Source: an uncultured Muribaculaceae bacterium
GTDB taxonomy: Bacteria > Bacteroidota > Bacteroidia > Bacteroidales > Muribaculaceae
Assembly (NCBI GenBank): GCA_910583525.1
Contig: CAJTXL010000002.1
Span: 91,278-155,277, forward strand
Length of the DNA stretch: 64,000 nucleotides
Reading direction: 5' to 3'
Shown: one piece after another, positions 45,022 to 53,991 of the stretch
Numbering within the stretch: position 1 is the stretch's first letter
How the letters are laid out: every line of letters starts with the position of its first letter
Translations under genes and position numbers: made by a program
Notes under the pieces: model-generated
Seen by the model: only the letters and a program-made list of their open reading frames with translations
What the model was told of the DNA's origin: nothing
Database searches by the model: none

Positions 45022-45097
45022 GGCATTTTTTTTGAGGCGTGTTTTTCTGTTGATGATGTTTTTTGCCTAAAAGTAGCCCCAAAAGGAAAAAACATCG

Positions 45098-45105
45098 TAT
45101 ATTTG
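45098..45105 (+). promoter_or_regulatory. -7 element of dnaX
   Basis: TATATTTG is an exact TAnnTTTG match 41 bases before the dnaX ATG. It supports the start at 45146 because the upstream in-frame ATG at 45110 would leave almost no leader. Confidence 0.6.
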
Positions 45106-45145
45106 CACTTTGCCGGGGCCAAACAGGCCATGGCTCAACAACGAC

Positions 45146-46891
45146 ATGGAACAATATATCGTATCGGCACGGAAATACAGGCCGTCGACTTTCGGCAGCG
45201 TGGTGGGGCAACAGGCCCTGACAAGTACGCTGAAGAATGCCATCGCAAGCGACCGTCTTGCCCATGCCTACCTTTTCTGCGGCTCGCGCGGGGTAGGCAA
45301 GACGTCGTGCGCCCGTATTTTCGCCAAGACCATCAACTGCACAAACCGCACCTCTACGGGCGAGGCATGCAACGAGTGCGACTCCTGTCGGCAATTCAAT
45401 GAAAACCGCTCGATGAACATCATCGAGCTTGACGCGGCTTCGCACAACGGCGTCGAGGACATGAAAGCCCTCATCGACCAGGTGATGGTGCCTCCTACCA
45501 CGGGGCGCTACAGGGTGTTCATCATCGACGAGGTGCACATGCTCACCTCGCAGGCGTTCAATGCCTTCCTCAAGACGCTCGAAGAACCGCCGTCGTATGT
45601 CGTCTTCATTCTTGCCACCACGGAGAAGCACAAAATCATTCCCACCATACTGTCGCGGTGCCAAATCTACGACTTCAACCGCATATCTATAGCCGACATG
45701 GTGTCGCATCTGCTGCATGTGGCCGACAGCGAAGGCATAAAAGCTGAACCGGCGGCGCTAAACCTCATAGCACGCAAGGCCGACGGTGCCATGCGCGACG
45801 CTTTGTCGATTTTCGACCAAGTGGCGGCAAGTTCGCGCGGAAATATCACCTATCAGGCGGCCATTGAGAACCTGAATGTTCTCGACAGCTCATATTTCGA
45901 GCGCCTGCTCGACGCTTTCATGGCTCAGGATGTGCCCTCGGCTCTGCTTATATATAAGGAGGTGCGCGGCAAGGGCTTCGACTCGCAGTTCTTCATAAAC
46001 GGTCTCGCACTTTATCTGCGTGACCTTATGGTGGCGGCGAACCCGGCTACGCAATGCCTGCTCGAAGTGCCCGACGATGTTGTGCGGAAGATGGCCGAAA
46101 GGGCGGCGAAGCTCAGTCCGACTTTCTTGTACCGTGCGATGGATTTGTGCAACGAAGCCGACTTCAATTTCAGGCAGGCAAGCAACAAACAATTCCTGAT
46201 AGAGCTGACGCTCATTAAACTGTGCCAACCATGCAGCCCCTCGCCCGATGAAAGCGGAAGTGACGGGGGGCGACTGAAGCCGCTTGAAGACTTTGCGCGT
46301 CAGACAGCGGCTCCGCAGGCTGAACCGGCAGTCCGGCCTCAGACCGCCGCAGCCGATGTAAAGCCGCCGCAGCCGTCGCCTGTAGCCGTAAAGGCGTCTG
46401 CTCCGGTATTGGCGCCTGAAACCCACAGGGCTTATTCGCCCGGCGGTCTTTCGCTGAGCATGCGCAAGAACGTATCGGCTCCGACGGCGACAAGCGTGTC
46501 TGCGGATACGCCGGTTCAGACTTTGCGCGATAAAGATTTCAGCGATGCCGATTTTGCCGGTGTGTGGAGTGCTGTCGCCAAGGCTTTTCCGGCCGACCCT
46601 CTCCTTACCAGTGTGCTTGTGGCCGTCAAGCCCGAGCGTAAGTCGCCTACGCGTTTTGCCGTGGCTACGGGCACGGAGATGCAAGCCGAAATAGTGCGCA
46701 AGGCCTTGCCCGATGTGCTCGCAAAGCTGCGCGACGGTCTTGAGAACGACGAGGTCGAAATTGAAGTGACGGTATGCGAAGGCGAAATGCCTCCTCAGTT
46801 CTGGACTGAACAACAGGTGCTTGAGCATCTGCTTAAATCAAGCCCGGCTGTCGCCGAGATGATTTCTAAATATAAAATGCGTCTTATCTGA
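45146..46891 (+). CDS. dnaX: DNA polymerase III subunit gamma/tau
   Basis: 581 residues starting 'MEQYIVSARKYRPSTFGSVV', the conserved DnaX opening. AAA+ motor: Walker A 'GSRGVGKT' (46-53), zinc-binding cysteines 65, 75, 78 and 81 ('CNECDSC'), Walker B 'VFIIDEVHML', sensor 1 'FILATTEKHKI', domain III to about 370. A Pro/Ala-rich linker (about 375-455) is followed by a C-terminal tau-like region to the end. It loads the sliding clamp at the replication fork. Whether a shorter gamma form is made by frameshifting is not evident. Confidence 0.95.
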   Translation: MEQYIVSARKYRPSTFGSVVGQQALTSTLKNAIASDRLAHAYLFCGSRGVGKTSCARIFAKTINCTNRTSTGEACNECDSCRQFNENRSMNIIELDAASHNGVEDMKALIDQVMVPPTTGRYRVFIIDEVHMLTSQAFNAFLKTLEEPPSYVVFILATTEKHKIIPTILSRCQIYDFNRISIADMVSHLLHVADSEGIKAEPAALNLIARKADGAMRDALSIFDQVAASSRGNITYQAAIENLNVLDSSYFERLLDAFMAQDVPSALLIYKEVRGKGFDSQFFINGLALYLRDLMVAANPATQCLLEVPDDVVRKMAERAAKLSPTFLYRAMDLCNEADFNFRQASNKQFLIELTLIKLCQPCSPSPDESGSDGGRLKPLEDFARQTAAPQAEPAVRPQTAAADVKPPQPSPVAVKASAPVLAPETHRAYSPGGLSLSMRKNVSAPTATSVSADTPVQTLRDKDFSDADFAGVWSAVAKAFPADPLLTSVLVAVKPERKSPTRFAVATGTEMQAEIVRKALPDVLAKLRDGLENDEVEIEVTVCEGEMPPQFWTEQQVLEHLLKSSPAVAEMISKYKMRLI

Positions 46892-46905
46892 GATAAACAT
46901 ACTCA

Positions 46906-48021
46906 GTGGTGAGCAATAGATTGAAAAAAGCAAACAGGATAGTCGTGAAGGTGGGCAGCAATGTGCTCACCCGTAGCGACGGCATGCTCGACATAACCCG
47001 TATGAGCGCCATCGTCGACCAGCTCGCCGAACTGCGCCGTGCCGGTGTCGAGGTCATACTTGTGTCGTCGGGTGCTGTGGCTTCGGGGCGTGGCGAGCTT
47101 CGCGGCAGTGTCGACACCTCGCGGCTCGACGAGCTTTCGGCCCGTCAGCTGTTCAGCGCCGTGGGGCAGGCGAAACTTATCAACCGCTATTATGAGCTGT
47201 TCCGTGAACATGGCATACACTGCGGCCAGGTGTTGGCGACGAAAGAAAATTTTGCCCGTCGCGGACACTACCTCAACCAAAAGCATTGCATGGCCGCGAT
47301 GCTTTCGAACGGCGTGCTCCCGATTGTCAATGAAAACGACACGGTGTCCGTTACCGAACTTATGTTTACCGACAACGACGAATTGTCGGGCCTTATAGCG
47401 ACTATGATGAACGCCGACCGCCTTATCATCCTCAGCAATATAGACGGGCTTTATACGGGCGACCCTTCGGCGCCCGGCTCAGTGCTTCTTCCCCGTATCG
47501 AACCCGGCGAGAACCCGTCGGATTTCGTCGCTTCGGGCAAATCGAGTCTCGGCCGCGGCGGAATGGGCACCAAATGTCGTATTGCATGTCGTGTGGCAAG
47601 CGAGGGCATAGAAGTTGTCGTTGCCAACGGACGGCGCGACGGCATAATAGTTCCGCTTGCCGGCATAGGCGAATGCAACATGCCGCATACGCTTTTTGTG
47701 GCGTCGCCGACCCCGGCTTCGGGTATGAAGAAATGGCTCGCCCACAGTGACGCTTTCGCAAAAGGTATTCTGCGAGTCAATGACGGTGCCGCCGATGCCA
47801 TAAGACACGGGGCGAGCCTCTTGGCGGTGGGTGTCGAAGCTGTCGAAGGCGATTTTGACGCCGACGACATAGTCACCGTCGCCGATACCTCGGGCTCTAT
47901 AATGGCCTGGGGTAAAATCGGGCTTGATTCTGACGGTGCACGTGCGGCGCTCGGGCAGCCGGGAGGACGTCCGTTGATTCATGCCGACTACCTCTATGTC
48001 GACGGCAACGCCTTTTTTTAG
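46906..48021 (+). CDS. proB: Glutamate 5-kinase
   Basis: 371 residues, GTG start at 46906 (a second GTG follows immediately). Amino acid kinase domain: 'RIVVKVGSNVLT', 'VILVSSGAVASGRGEL', 'PIVNENDTVSVTEL', 'DNDELSGLIATMMNADRLII' and 'LSNIDGLYTGDP'; a PUA domain occupies about 280-368. It phosphorylates glutamate in the first step of proline synthesis. proA follows, but with a 222-base gap filled by a repeat element instead of the usual tight spacing. Confidence 0.95.
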   Translation: MVSNRLKKANRIVVKVGSNVLTRSDGMLDITRMSAIVDQLAELRRAGVEVILVSSGAVASGRGELRGSVDTSRLDELSARQLFSAVGQAKLINRYYELFREHGIHCGQVLATKENFARRGHYLNQKHCMAAMLSNGVLPIVNENDTVSVTELMFTDNDELSGLIATMMNADRLIILSNIDGLYTGDPSAPGSVLLPRIEPGENPSDFVASGKSSLGRGGMGTKCRIACRVASEGIEVVVANGRRDGIIVPLAGIGECNMPHTLFVASPTPASGMKKWLAHSDAFAKGILRVNDGAADAIRHGASLLAVGVEAVEGDFDADDIVTVADTSGSIMAWGKIGLDSDGARAALGQPGGRPLIHADYLYVDGNAFF

Positions 48022-48075
48022 CTGCCGCATAATATTTCGCCGCTTTTGCAGTTAACTATTTTGCAAAAATAGATT

Positions 48076-48240
48076 AAGTATGTGTACGAAATTATTTAAT
48101 GTATCGCCTCATAAATTCTGTGGCGAACTTAGGCGTCCGGCCTCAGTTGCAATGGGACCCCATTGCGCCATCTGCCGAACTCAAAATTTCATCCACATAC
48201 TTTATAATCCAATACGATAAATAATTTCGCACACATACTT
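48076..48240. repeat. 165-bp MITE-like element between proB and proA
   Basis: The ends (48076-48104 and 48212-48240) are 29-base inverted repeats matching at 26 of 29 positions, beginning AAGTATGTGT. The centre has an 8-base stem hairpin GCAATGGG/CCCATTGC (48149-48166). A degenerate third copy of the end lies inside, next to the right arm (about 48188-48204, CATCCACATACTTT). The element ends 3 bases before the proA ATG. The layout resembles the element at 55799-55992. No transposase; no clear target duplication. Possible roles: non-autonomous mobile element, proA leader or promoter, or an invertible segment. Confidence 0.8.
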
Positions 48241-48243
48241 GAA

Positions 48244-49473
48244 ATGGATTTTTTATCATCACGCATAGCATCAAAAGCCATCGCAGCCATGCCGACCGCC
48301 GAGAGCGACGCCGCGCTGCTTGCGGTGGCCGATGCGCTTGAGGCCAGGCAAGGCGAACTGCTCGATGCCAATGCCGCCGACCTTGAGCGAATGGGCAGCG
48401 ACGATGCCCGTTATGACCGCCTGCTACTTACGCCGGCCCGTATCGCCGACATCGCCGAGGGCATACGCAATGTGGCGGCGCTCCCGTCGCCGCTCGGCAT
48501 TACGCTTGAAAGCATCAAGCGTCCCAACGGTATGCTCATACGCAAGGTGTCGGTGTCTTTTGGCGTTATCGGCGCCATATTCGAGGCGCGCCCGAATGTA
48601 ATATTCGATATTTTCGCGCTTTGCTTCAAGGCCGGAAGCGCCTGTGTGCTGAAAGGCGGACATGAAGCCGCCGACAGCGATGCCAAGGCCATCGAAATAA
48701 TCCGCGACGCTCTTGCCGCCGCCGGTGCTCCTGTCGATGCCGCCGTATTGCTGCCGCCTACACATGAAGCTGCCGCAAGACTGCTCGAAGCACGCGGTGA
48801 AGTCGATTTGCTCATTCCGCGCGGCAGCCGCAAACTGATAGATTTTGTCCGCGACAATGCCCGAGTGCCCGTAATCGAGACCGGCGCCGGGGTGTGCCAT
48901 ACATACTTCCACACATCGGGTGATATCGCTACAGGGCGCGACATCATATTCAACGCCAAGACGCGTCGTGTGGGCGTGTGTAATGCCCTCGACTGTCTTG
49001 TAGTAGACCGAGACCGGCTTGAGTCGCTGCCTGCACTTTGCTACCACCTTGCCGACAAAAATGTCGAAATACATGCCGATGAAGAGGCATATCACGCTCT
49101 CGAAGGAGCCTATCCATATCTCGTACAGGCTTCGGAAGATGATTTCGGCCGCGAGTGGCTCGACTACAAACTCACGGTGCGCACGGTATCGGGGCTTGAC
49201 GAGGCGCTTGAGTTCATTAGCCGCCACGGTTCGCACCACTCCGAGTGTATCGTGGCCGAAAACCGCGAGGCTACGGAGCGCTTCCTGGCATCGGTCGATG
49301 CGGCCTGCGTATATGCAAATGTGTCGACGGCCTTTACCGACGGCGCACAGTTCGGCTTCGGTGCCGAGATAGGCATTTCGACACAGAAACTGCATGCACG
49401 CGGCCCTATGGCGCTGCGTGAGATAACGACATATAAATATCTTATTACGGGCGCCGGACAGACGCGTCCATGA
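48244..49473 (+). CDS. proA: Glutamate-5-semialdehyde dehydrogenase (gamma-glutamyl phosphate reductase)
   Basis: 409 residues. Aldehyde dehydrogenase fold with 'VSFGVIGAIFEARPNV', 'ACVLKGGHEAADSDAKAI', 'LIPRGSRKLIDFV', catalytic Cys in 'IETGAGVCHTYF', and the end 'FGFGAEIGISTQKLHARGP'. It reduces glutamyl-5-phosphate with NADPH, the second step of proline synthesis after ProB. The ATG sits 3 bases after the upstream inverted-repeat element, so that element must include or replace its ribosome-binding region. Confidence 0.95.
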   Translation: MDFLSSRIASKAIAAMPTAESDAALLAVADALEARQGELLDANAADLERMGSDDARYDRLLLTPARIADIAEGIRNVAALPSPLGITLESIKRPNGMLIRKVSVSFGVIGAIFEARPNVIFDIFALCFKAGSACVLKGGHEAADSDAKAIEIIRDALAAAGAPVDAAVLLPPTHEAAARLLEARGEVDLLIPRGSRKLIDFVRDNARVPVIETGAGVCHTYFHTSGDIATGRDIIFNAKTRRVGVCNALDCLVVDRDRLESLPALCYHLADKNVEIHADEEAYHALEGAYPYLVQASEDDFGREWLDYKLTVRTVSGLDEALEFISRHGSHHSECIVAENREATERFLASVDAACVYANVSTAFTDGAQFGFGAEIGISTQKLHARGPMALREITTYKYLITGAGQTRP

Positions 49474-49500
49474 ACACGAAAACACAACCGAAATCAAGAC

Positions 49501-51903
49501 ATGAAATTACTGCAGAACATCAAGACCGCAGCTTTGGCTGCGATGTTAGGCTCCGTGACGGTAGCCTATGCAGCAGCCCCGGCCGGTTATTACTCGTCGT
49601 GCGAGAATAAAGGCGGACGCGACCTTCTCATTGCCCTTCACAACACTATCGGCGACCACTCGGTGGTAAGTTACAAAGGTTTGCTTGACCTGTACAAGAC
49701 TTCCGACGTCTATCCCGACGGGAAGATATGGGACATGTATTCGACCAAGCATTGGAACCCCGGCACTACCTGCGGAAACTATTCTACCATAGGTGACTGC
49801 TACAACCGTGAGCATTCATTCCCGAAGAGTTGGTTCGACGATGCGTCGCCGATGTACTCTGACGCATATCATCTTTATCCTACCGACGGTAAGGTCAACG
49901 GACAGCGCAGCAATTTCCCTTATGGCGAATGCGCCAACGGCACATCGGTGGCCTCGAAAGGTGATGTGAAAGCGCTCGGCAAACTTGGCTCGTGCACATT
50001 CCCCGGATATTCAGGCAAGGTGTTCGAGCCGGACGACGAATATAAAGGCGACTTCGCCCGAAGCTATTTCTATATGGCGGCATGCTATTACGACCGCATA
50101 TCGGGCTGGCACTCCGACATGCTCGCCGGCAATAACTTCCCGGCGTTCAAGACCTGGGCAGTCAACCTTCTGCTCAAATGGCACCGCCAGGACCCTGTGA
50201 GCAAAAAAGAAACAGACCGCAACGAGGTGGTTGCCGGACGTCAGCACAACCGCAATCCGTTTATCGACCATCCCGAGCTTGTAGAATATATATGGGGTGA
50301 CAAGGCAAGCTCAAAATGGACGTCGACAGGTGCCGTAGAAGTCAAAATCAACCAGCCGGCCGACGGCAGCGTCGTTGACCTCGGCGTATCGGCAAAGGAT
50401 ATCCCTGTAGAGAAGAAAATACGGGTATTGACTACGAACGCATCCGGTAATGTCAGTCTTGCGGTTGCCGGTGCGCAGTTCTCTGTCAGCCCCTCGTCGT
50501 TGAGTGCGTCTTCGGCAAATGCCGGTGCCGATGTAACGTTGCGTTATACCCCGTCGGCAGTGGGTAACCATTCGGCAGTCTTTACGGTCAATGCCGGTAC
50601 GGCAAAGTCGGTGGTTACACTTACCGGCCGTGCCGTCGACGGGCTGCCTGTCGGCGATGCCGCTGATGTGACCGACGAATCGTTTGTCGCCGTATGGACC
50701 TATGTCGGCGATGCCGATGCTTCGGGTAATTATCAGCTCAACGTAGCTGACGGCGACGGCTCGTTGGCCGGTTATCCAAAATCTGTCAAGGCCGCCGACG
50801 GTCGAGCCCTTGTGGAAGGCCTTATGCCGAACACGGACTATACTTACACCTTGCGGTCGAAGAACCTTGTCAGCGACTATGTGTTTGTCCGTACGGCAAT
50901 GCCTATTCCGTCTATAGACTTCCTTTTTGACGGCGACATCTATTTCATGGCTGTCCCAGGAGAGCCTTCAGCTGTGGCTGAAATCCTTATATCGACAGAC
51001 AATATAGATGCCGATTATACGGTAAGCGTCAAGGCTCCGTTCGAGCTGTCGCTAGACCGCAGCAATTGGAGCACGTCGATTACGCTTTCACCCGACGAAT
51101 CGCGTATGTATATGCGTCTTAACAGCGCAGTGGAAGGCAGCTTCGAGACCGCAATCACCGCCACTGCCGGCGACTATATGACCGACGAGGCCATGGTGCG
51201 CGGCGTTGCCACGACACAGGCTTCTTTCTTTGAAGATTTCGAGGTGGGAACGAAGGGTTACGGTACATATAATCCGCAGACTTTGGCCGGCAACGCATGT
51301 ATGTGGGCTTTGGTCGATGCCGGCATGTGGTCGGGCGACAAAGTCCATGGCGGCGAATGCGCTCTCCGCGCCGGCAAATCATCGAAAGCCCTGATTGCTA
51401 TGGATGATGACCGCCGTCTTGGCATCGGAACGGTATCGTTCTTTGCCATGCGGTATGGCAGCGATGCCGAAGCCGAAATTGCCGTAGAATATTCTACTGA
51501 CGAAGGCGAAAGCTGGAGAGAGGCCGGAAAACTGATTATCGATGCCAAGACGTATACCGAATATAAAGTTCCGGTGAACGTGGCCGGAAAGGTGCGTATC
51601 CGCTTCAAGGAGCTGTCGGGCAAGCGTTTCATGCTCGACGACATTTCGATGACCGATTACAGTGCCGGTGTCGACGACCCCTTGGCCGACCGACATATGT
51701 GGGATGCCTACAGCCACTCGTCTACATTGTTTGTCGATGTTGCGGCTGAACAGGGCGTTGAAATCAGCATTTATGCAATCGACGGCACATGCCTGCATGC
51801 CGGACACATTTCAGAAGGTCGACGCACGTTCGGAGGCCTGCAGCCCGGCAAATTCTATATCGTGTCTTCCGGCGACTTCTCGCGCACGGTACTGATACGT
51901 TAG
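49501..51903 (+). CDS. Secreted endonuclease I family nuclease with C-terminal adhesion/sorting domains
   Basis: 800 residues: signal peptide (about 1-25), then an endonuclease I domain (about 28-265) with the family motifs 'CYNREHSFPKSWF' (catalytic His105) and 'DAYHLYPTDGKVNGQRSNFP'. Then come an Ig-like choice-of-anchor domain (about 280-380), an FnIII-like part (to about 475), further beta domains including a jelly-roll-like module ('FFEDFEVGTKGYGTYN', 'FMLDDISMTDY'), and a final domain of about 60 residues ending 'GLQPGKFYIVSSGDFSRTVLIR', similar to type A sorting tails. It probably degrades extracellular DNA or RNA for nutrition or biofilm control. Stands alone after proA. Confidence 0.88.
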   Translation: MKLLQNIKTAALAAMLGSVTVAYAAAPAGYYSSCENKGGRDLLIALHNTIGDHSVVSYKGLLDLYKTSDVYPDGKIWDMYSTKHWNPGTTCGNYSTIGDCYNREHSFPKSWFDDASPMYSDAYHLYPTDGKVNGQRSNFPYGECANGTSVASKGDVKALGKLGSCTFPGYSGKVFEPDDEYKGDFARSYFYMAACYYDRISGWHSDMLAGNNFPAFKTWAVNLLLKWHRQDPVSKKETDRNEVVAGRQHNRNPFIDHPELVEYIWGDKASSKWTSTGAVEVKINQPADGSVVDLGVSAKDIPVEKKIRVLTTNASGNVSLAVAGAQFSVSPSSLSASSANAGADVTLRYTPSAVGNHSAVFTVNAGTAKSVVTLTGRAVDGLPVGDAADVTDESFVAVWTYVGDADASGNYQLNVADGDGSLAGYPKSVKAADGRALVEGLMPNTDYTYTLRSKNLVSDYVFVRTAMPIPSIDFLFDGDIYFMAVPGEPSAVAEILISTDNIDADYTVSVKAPFELSLDRSNWSTSITLSPDESRMYMRLNSAVEGSFETAITATAGDYMTDEAMVRGVATTQASFFEDFEVGTKGYGTYNPQTLAGNACMWALVDAGMWSGDKVHGGECALRAGKSSKALIAMDDDRRLGIGTVSFFAMRYGSDAEAEIAVEYSTDEGESWREAGKLIIDAKTYTEYKVPVNVAGKVRIRFKELSGKRFMLDDISMTDYSAGVDDPLADRHMWDAYSHSSTLFVDVAAEQGVEISIYAIDGTCLHAGHISEGRRTFGGLQPGKFYIVSSGDFSRTVLIR

Positions 51904-51949
51904 CGCTGAAAAATATTGGCTAAACGGCTGATATTTGAATTATTTTTAC

Positions 51950-51957
51950 TATTTTTG
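51950..51957 (+). promoter_or_regulatory. Candidate -7 element of the DUF349 gene
   Basis: TATTTTTG fits TAnnTTTG and lies 51 bases before the ATG at 52008. No -33 element at standard spacing. Confidence 0.45.
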
Positions 51958-52007
51958 GGGCGACATTGCCGTTAGGCGGTGTCGCTAACCTTTTTTATAA
52001 CATAGTT

Positions 52008-53903
52008 ATGGACATGCAAGAACCCATCCTTACGCCCACCGAAGGCGAAAAGGAACAAACTCTTAACGAAGCGCCGGCAACCGCTGCCGACGCCGGGATT
52101 GACAACGAAGCGGCCGAAGCCGATGCTAAGGCTGAAGTCGAGTCTGAAGAAATAATGAGCGAAGGCTTCGAAGAAGAGTCGGACGCGCAGGAAAAGCGCG
52201 AAATCACGGCCGAGACACTTCTTGCCGATGCACTCGCATTACTCGAAAAAGATGCTGCCGATGTGAGCACGGACGAAATACGCCGGCTGCGTCAGCATTT
52301 CAGCATGCTCCATAAGACAGTTAAGCCTGAAGCCGCCGAGGAAGGTGAAGGTGACGACGCCGCAAGCGCCGAAGAGTCCGAAGCTCAGGTAGATGAAACA
52401 ACGGCTCGCTTTGATGAAGCCATCGAAAAGCTCCGTGCCAAGAAAGCCGCATGGGCCGCCGAACAGGAGGCTTTGAAGGCTGCCAACCTCGAACGCAAAA
52501 ACGCCATCATCGAAGAAATCATAGCGCTTGCCGACGACACCGACAATGTGAACCGCACATTCCCCCGTTACCGTGAGCTTCAGGACGAGTTCAATGCCGT
52601 AGGCGACGTCGACCCCACGCAGGAAACTGCCGTATGGAAGCGTTTCCAGGAAGCTCGTGAGCGCTACTCCGACAATCTGAAAATCAACAAGGAACTGCGC
52701 GACTATGATTTCAAGAAAAACCTTGCCGACAAAGAAGCGCTTTTGGCCGAAGTGGCTACGCTCATCGGAGAAGAAGACATAATAGGCGCGTACCGCCGCC
52801 TGCAGGAACTGCACAACCGCTGGCGTCAGATAGGCCCGGTGGCAAAAGAACTGCGCGACGACATATGGAACCGTTTCCGCGAGGCATCGGCCGAAATCAA
52901 CAAACGCTATCAGGCTTTCTTTGAGGCCCGCAAGGCGCGTGAGGCCGAAAATGAGGCCGCAAAGACTGTGCTGTGCCTGCAAATCGAGGGTCTTGACTAT
53001 TCGGGCCTGCGCACTTTTGCCGCCTGGGAAGAAATGACCAAGAAAATACAGGGCATACAGGAAGACTGGCGCAAGCTCGGTTTTGCATCCAAAAAGATGA
53101 ACCGCCAGCTTTTCGCCCGTTTCCGCCAAAGCTGCGACGCTTTCTTCGCCGCCAAGTCGGAGTTCTTCCGCAAGACGCGCGAGGAGCTTTCTGCCAACCT
53201 CGGACGCAAGCAGCAGCTCGTAGAGCAGGCCGAAGCACTCAAAGAGAGCACCGACTGGCGCAAGACCGGCGACCTGCTCATAGAACTGCAGAAAGAGTGG
53301 AAAACGGTAGGCCCCGTGCCGAAAAAATACAGCGACGAGCTATGGGCGCGCTTCTCGTCGGCATGCGACTATTTCTTTGAACAGAGAAAAAAGAGCAATT
53401 CGGGCCAGCGCCAGACCGAAGCCGCCAATTTGCGTGCCAAGCGCGAAGTCATAGGCATGCTTTCGGCCATTGTCAGCGAGGCCGCCGACAAGGAGGCCGC
53501 TCTTGCCGAACTGCACAAGCTACAGGACCGATGGAAAGAAATAGGGCATGTGCCTTTCCGTGAAAAAGAAAAGATTTACGAGGCATACCGTGCCGCCGTC
53601 GATGCCGTGCGCGACCATTTCGCCATTGCAGAATCGAAAGCGCGGCGTGAGCGCTTCGAGGCTTCCGTGGCCGAAATCGAAGGCGACGACAACAAGCTCT
53701 TCCGCGAACGCGAGCGTCTGCTGCGCGCCCTCGAAGGCCGCCGTGCCGATTTGCGCACCTACGAGAACAATTTCGGCTTCCTGTCGGCCAAATCAAAGTC
53801 GGGCGACACCCTTCTGCGCGATCTTGAACGCCGCATCGAACGCCTGAAAGCCGACATCGCCGAGCTTGAAGACAAAATCAAGCTCATCGATACGAAGCTT
53901 TGA
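52008..53903 (+). CDS. DUF349 repeat protein
   Basis: 631 residues from ATG 52008 ('MDMQEPILTP'). The first 130 residues are very acidic and low-complexity. The rest is almost entirely charged alpha-helix with at least five DUF349 repeats of about 70-75 residues, each having 'LxELQxxWKxIGPVPxKxxDELWxRFxxA'-like consensus (seen at 'LQELHNRWRQIGPVAKELRD', 'LQKEWKTVGPVPKKYSDELW' and 'LHKLQDRWKEIGHVPFREKE'). Ends in a coiled coil. No signal peptide, so cytoplasmic. The family is conserved in Bacteroidetes and its role is not known to me. Confidence 0.85.
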   Translation: MDMQEPILTPTEGEKEQTLNEAPATAADAGIDNEAAEADAKAEVESEEIMSEGFEEESDAQEKREITAETLLADALALLEKDAADVSTDEIRRLRQHFSMLHKTVKPEAAEEGEGDDAASAEESEAQVDETTARFDEAIEKLRAKKAAWAAEQEALKAANLERKNAIIEEIIALADDTDNVNRTFPRYRELQDEFNAVGDVDPTQETAVWKRFQEARERYSDNLKINKELRDYDFKKNLADKEALLAEVATLIGEEDIIGAYRRLQELHNRWRQIGPVAKELRDDIWNRFREASAEINKRYQAFFEARKAREAENEAAKTVLCLQIEGLDYSGLRTFAAWEEMTKKIQGIQEDWRKLGFASKKMNRQLFARFRQSCDAFFAAKSEFFRKTREELSANLGRKQQLVEQAEALKESTDWRKTGDLLIELQKEWKTVGPVPKKYSDELWARFSSACDYFFEQRKKSNSGQRQTEAANLRAKREVIGMLSAIVSEAADKEAALAELHKLQDRWKEIGHVPFREKEKIYEAYRAAVDAVRDHFAIAESKARRERFEASVAEIEGDDNKLFRERERLLRALEGRRADLRTYENNFGFLSAKSKSGDTLLRDLERRIERLKADIAELEDKIKLIDTKL

Positions 53904-53921
53904 TGTTTTGACAGCCGGTAG

Positions 53922-53943
53922 TGCCGGGCTGTTATGCCCGGCA
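53922..53943 (+). terminator. Hairpin after the DUF349 gene
   Basis: TGCCGGGC (53922-53929) pairs with GCCCGGCA (53936-53943), loop of six, 18 bases after the stop. Only a short T-poor tail follows, so termination is probable rather than certain. Confidence 0.5.
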
Positions 53944-53991
53944 TTCCGTTTCGGCTGAAATTGACAATCTGTGAAAAAACACTGACAGCGG

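Noticed and set aside
44984..45718. 244-codon frame on the - strand over the dnaX start
   Set aside because: Antisense to the conserved DnaX ATPase domain and lacking any recognisable motif.
48105..48211. 20-codon open frame (starting MAQWGPIATEAG) on the - strand inside the proB-proA element
   Set aside because: Very short, spans the central hairpin and has no counterpart with similar sequence in the second element; a coding role cannot be supported.
48076..48240. Invertible promoter (phase-variable switch) as a firm call
   Set aside because: The inverted ends differ at 3 of 29 positions and no invertase gene is nearby; kept only as one possibility in the finding.
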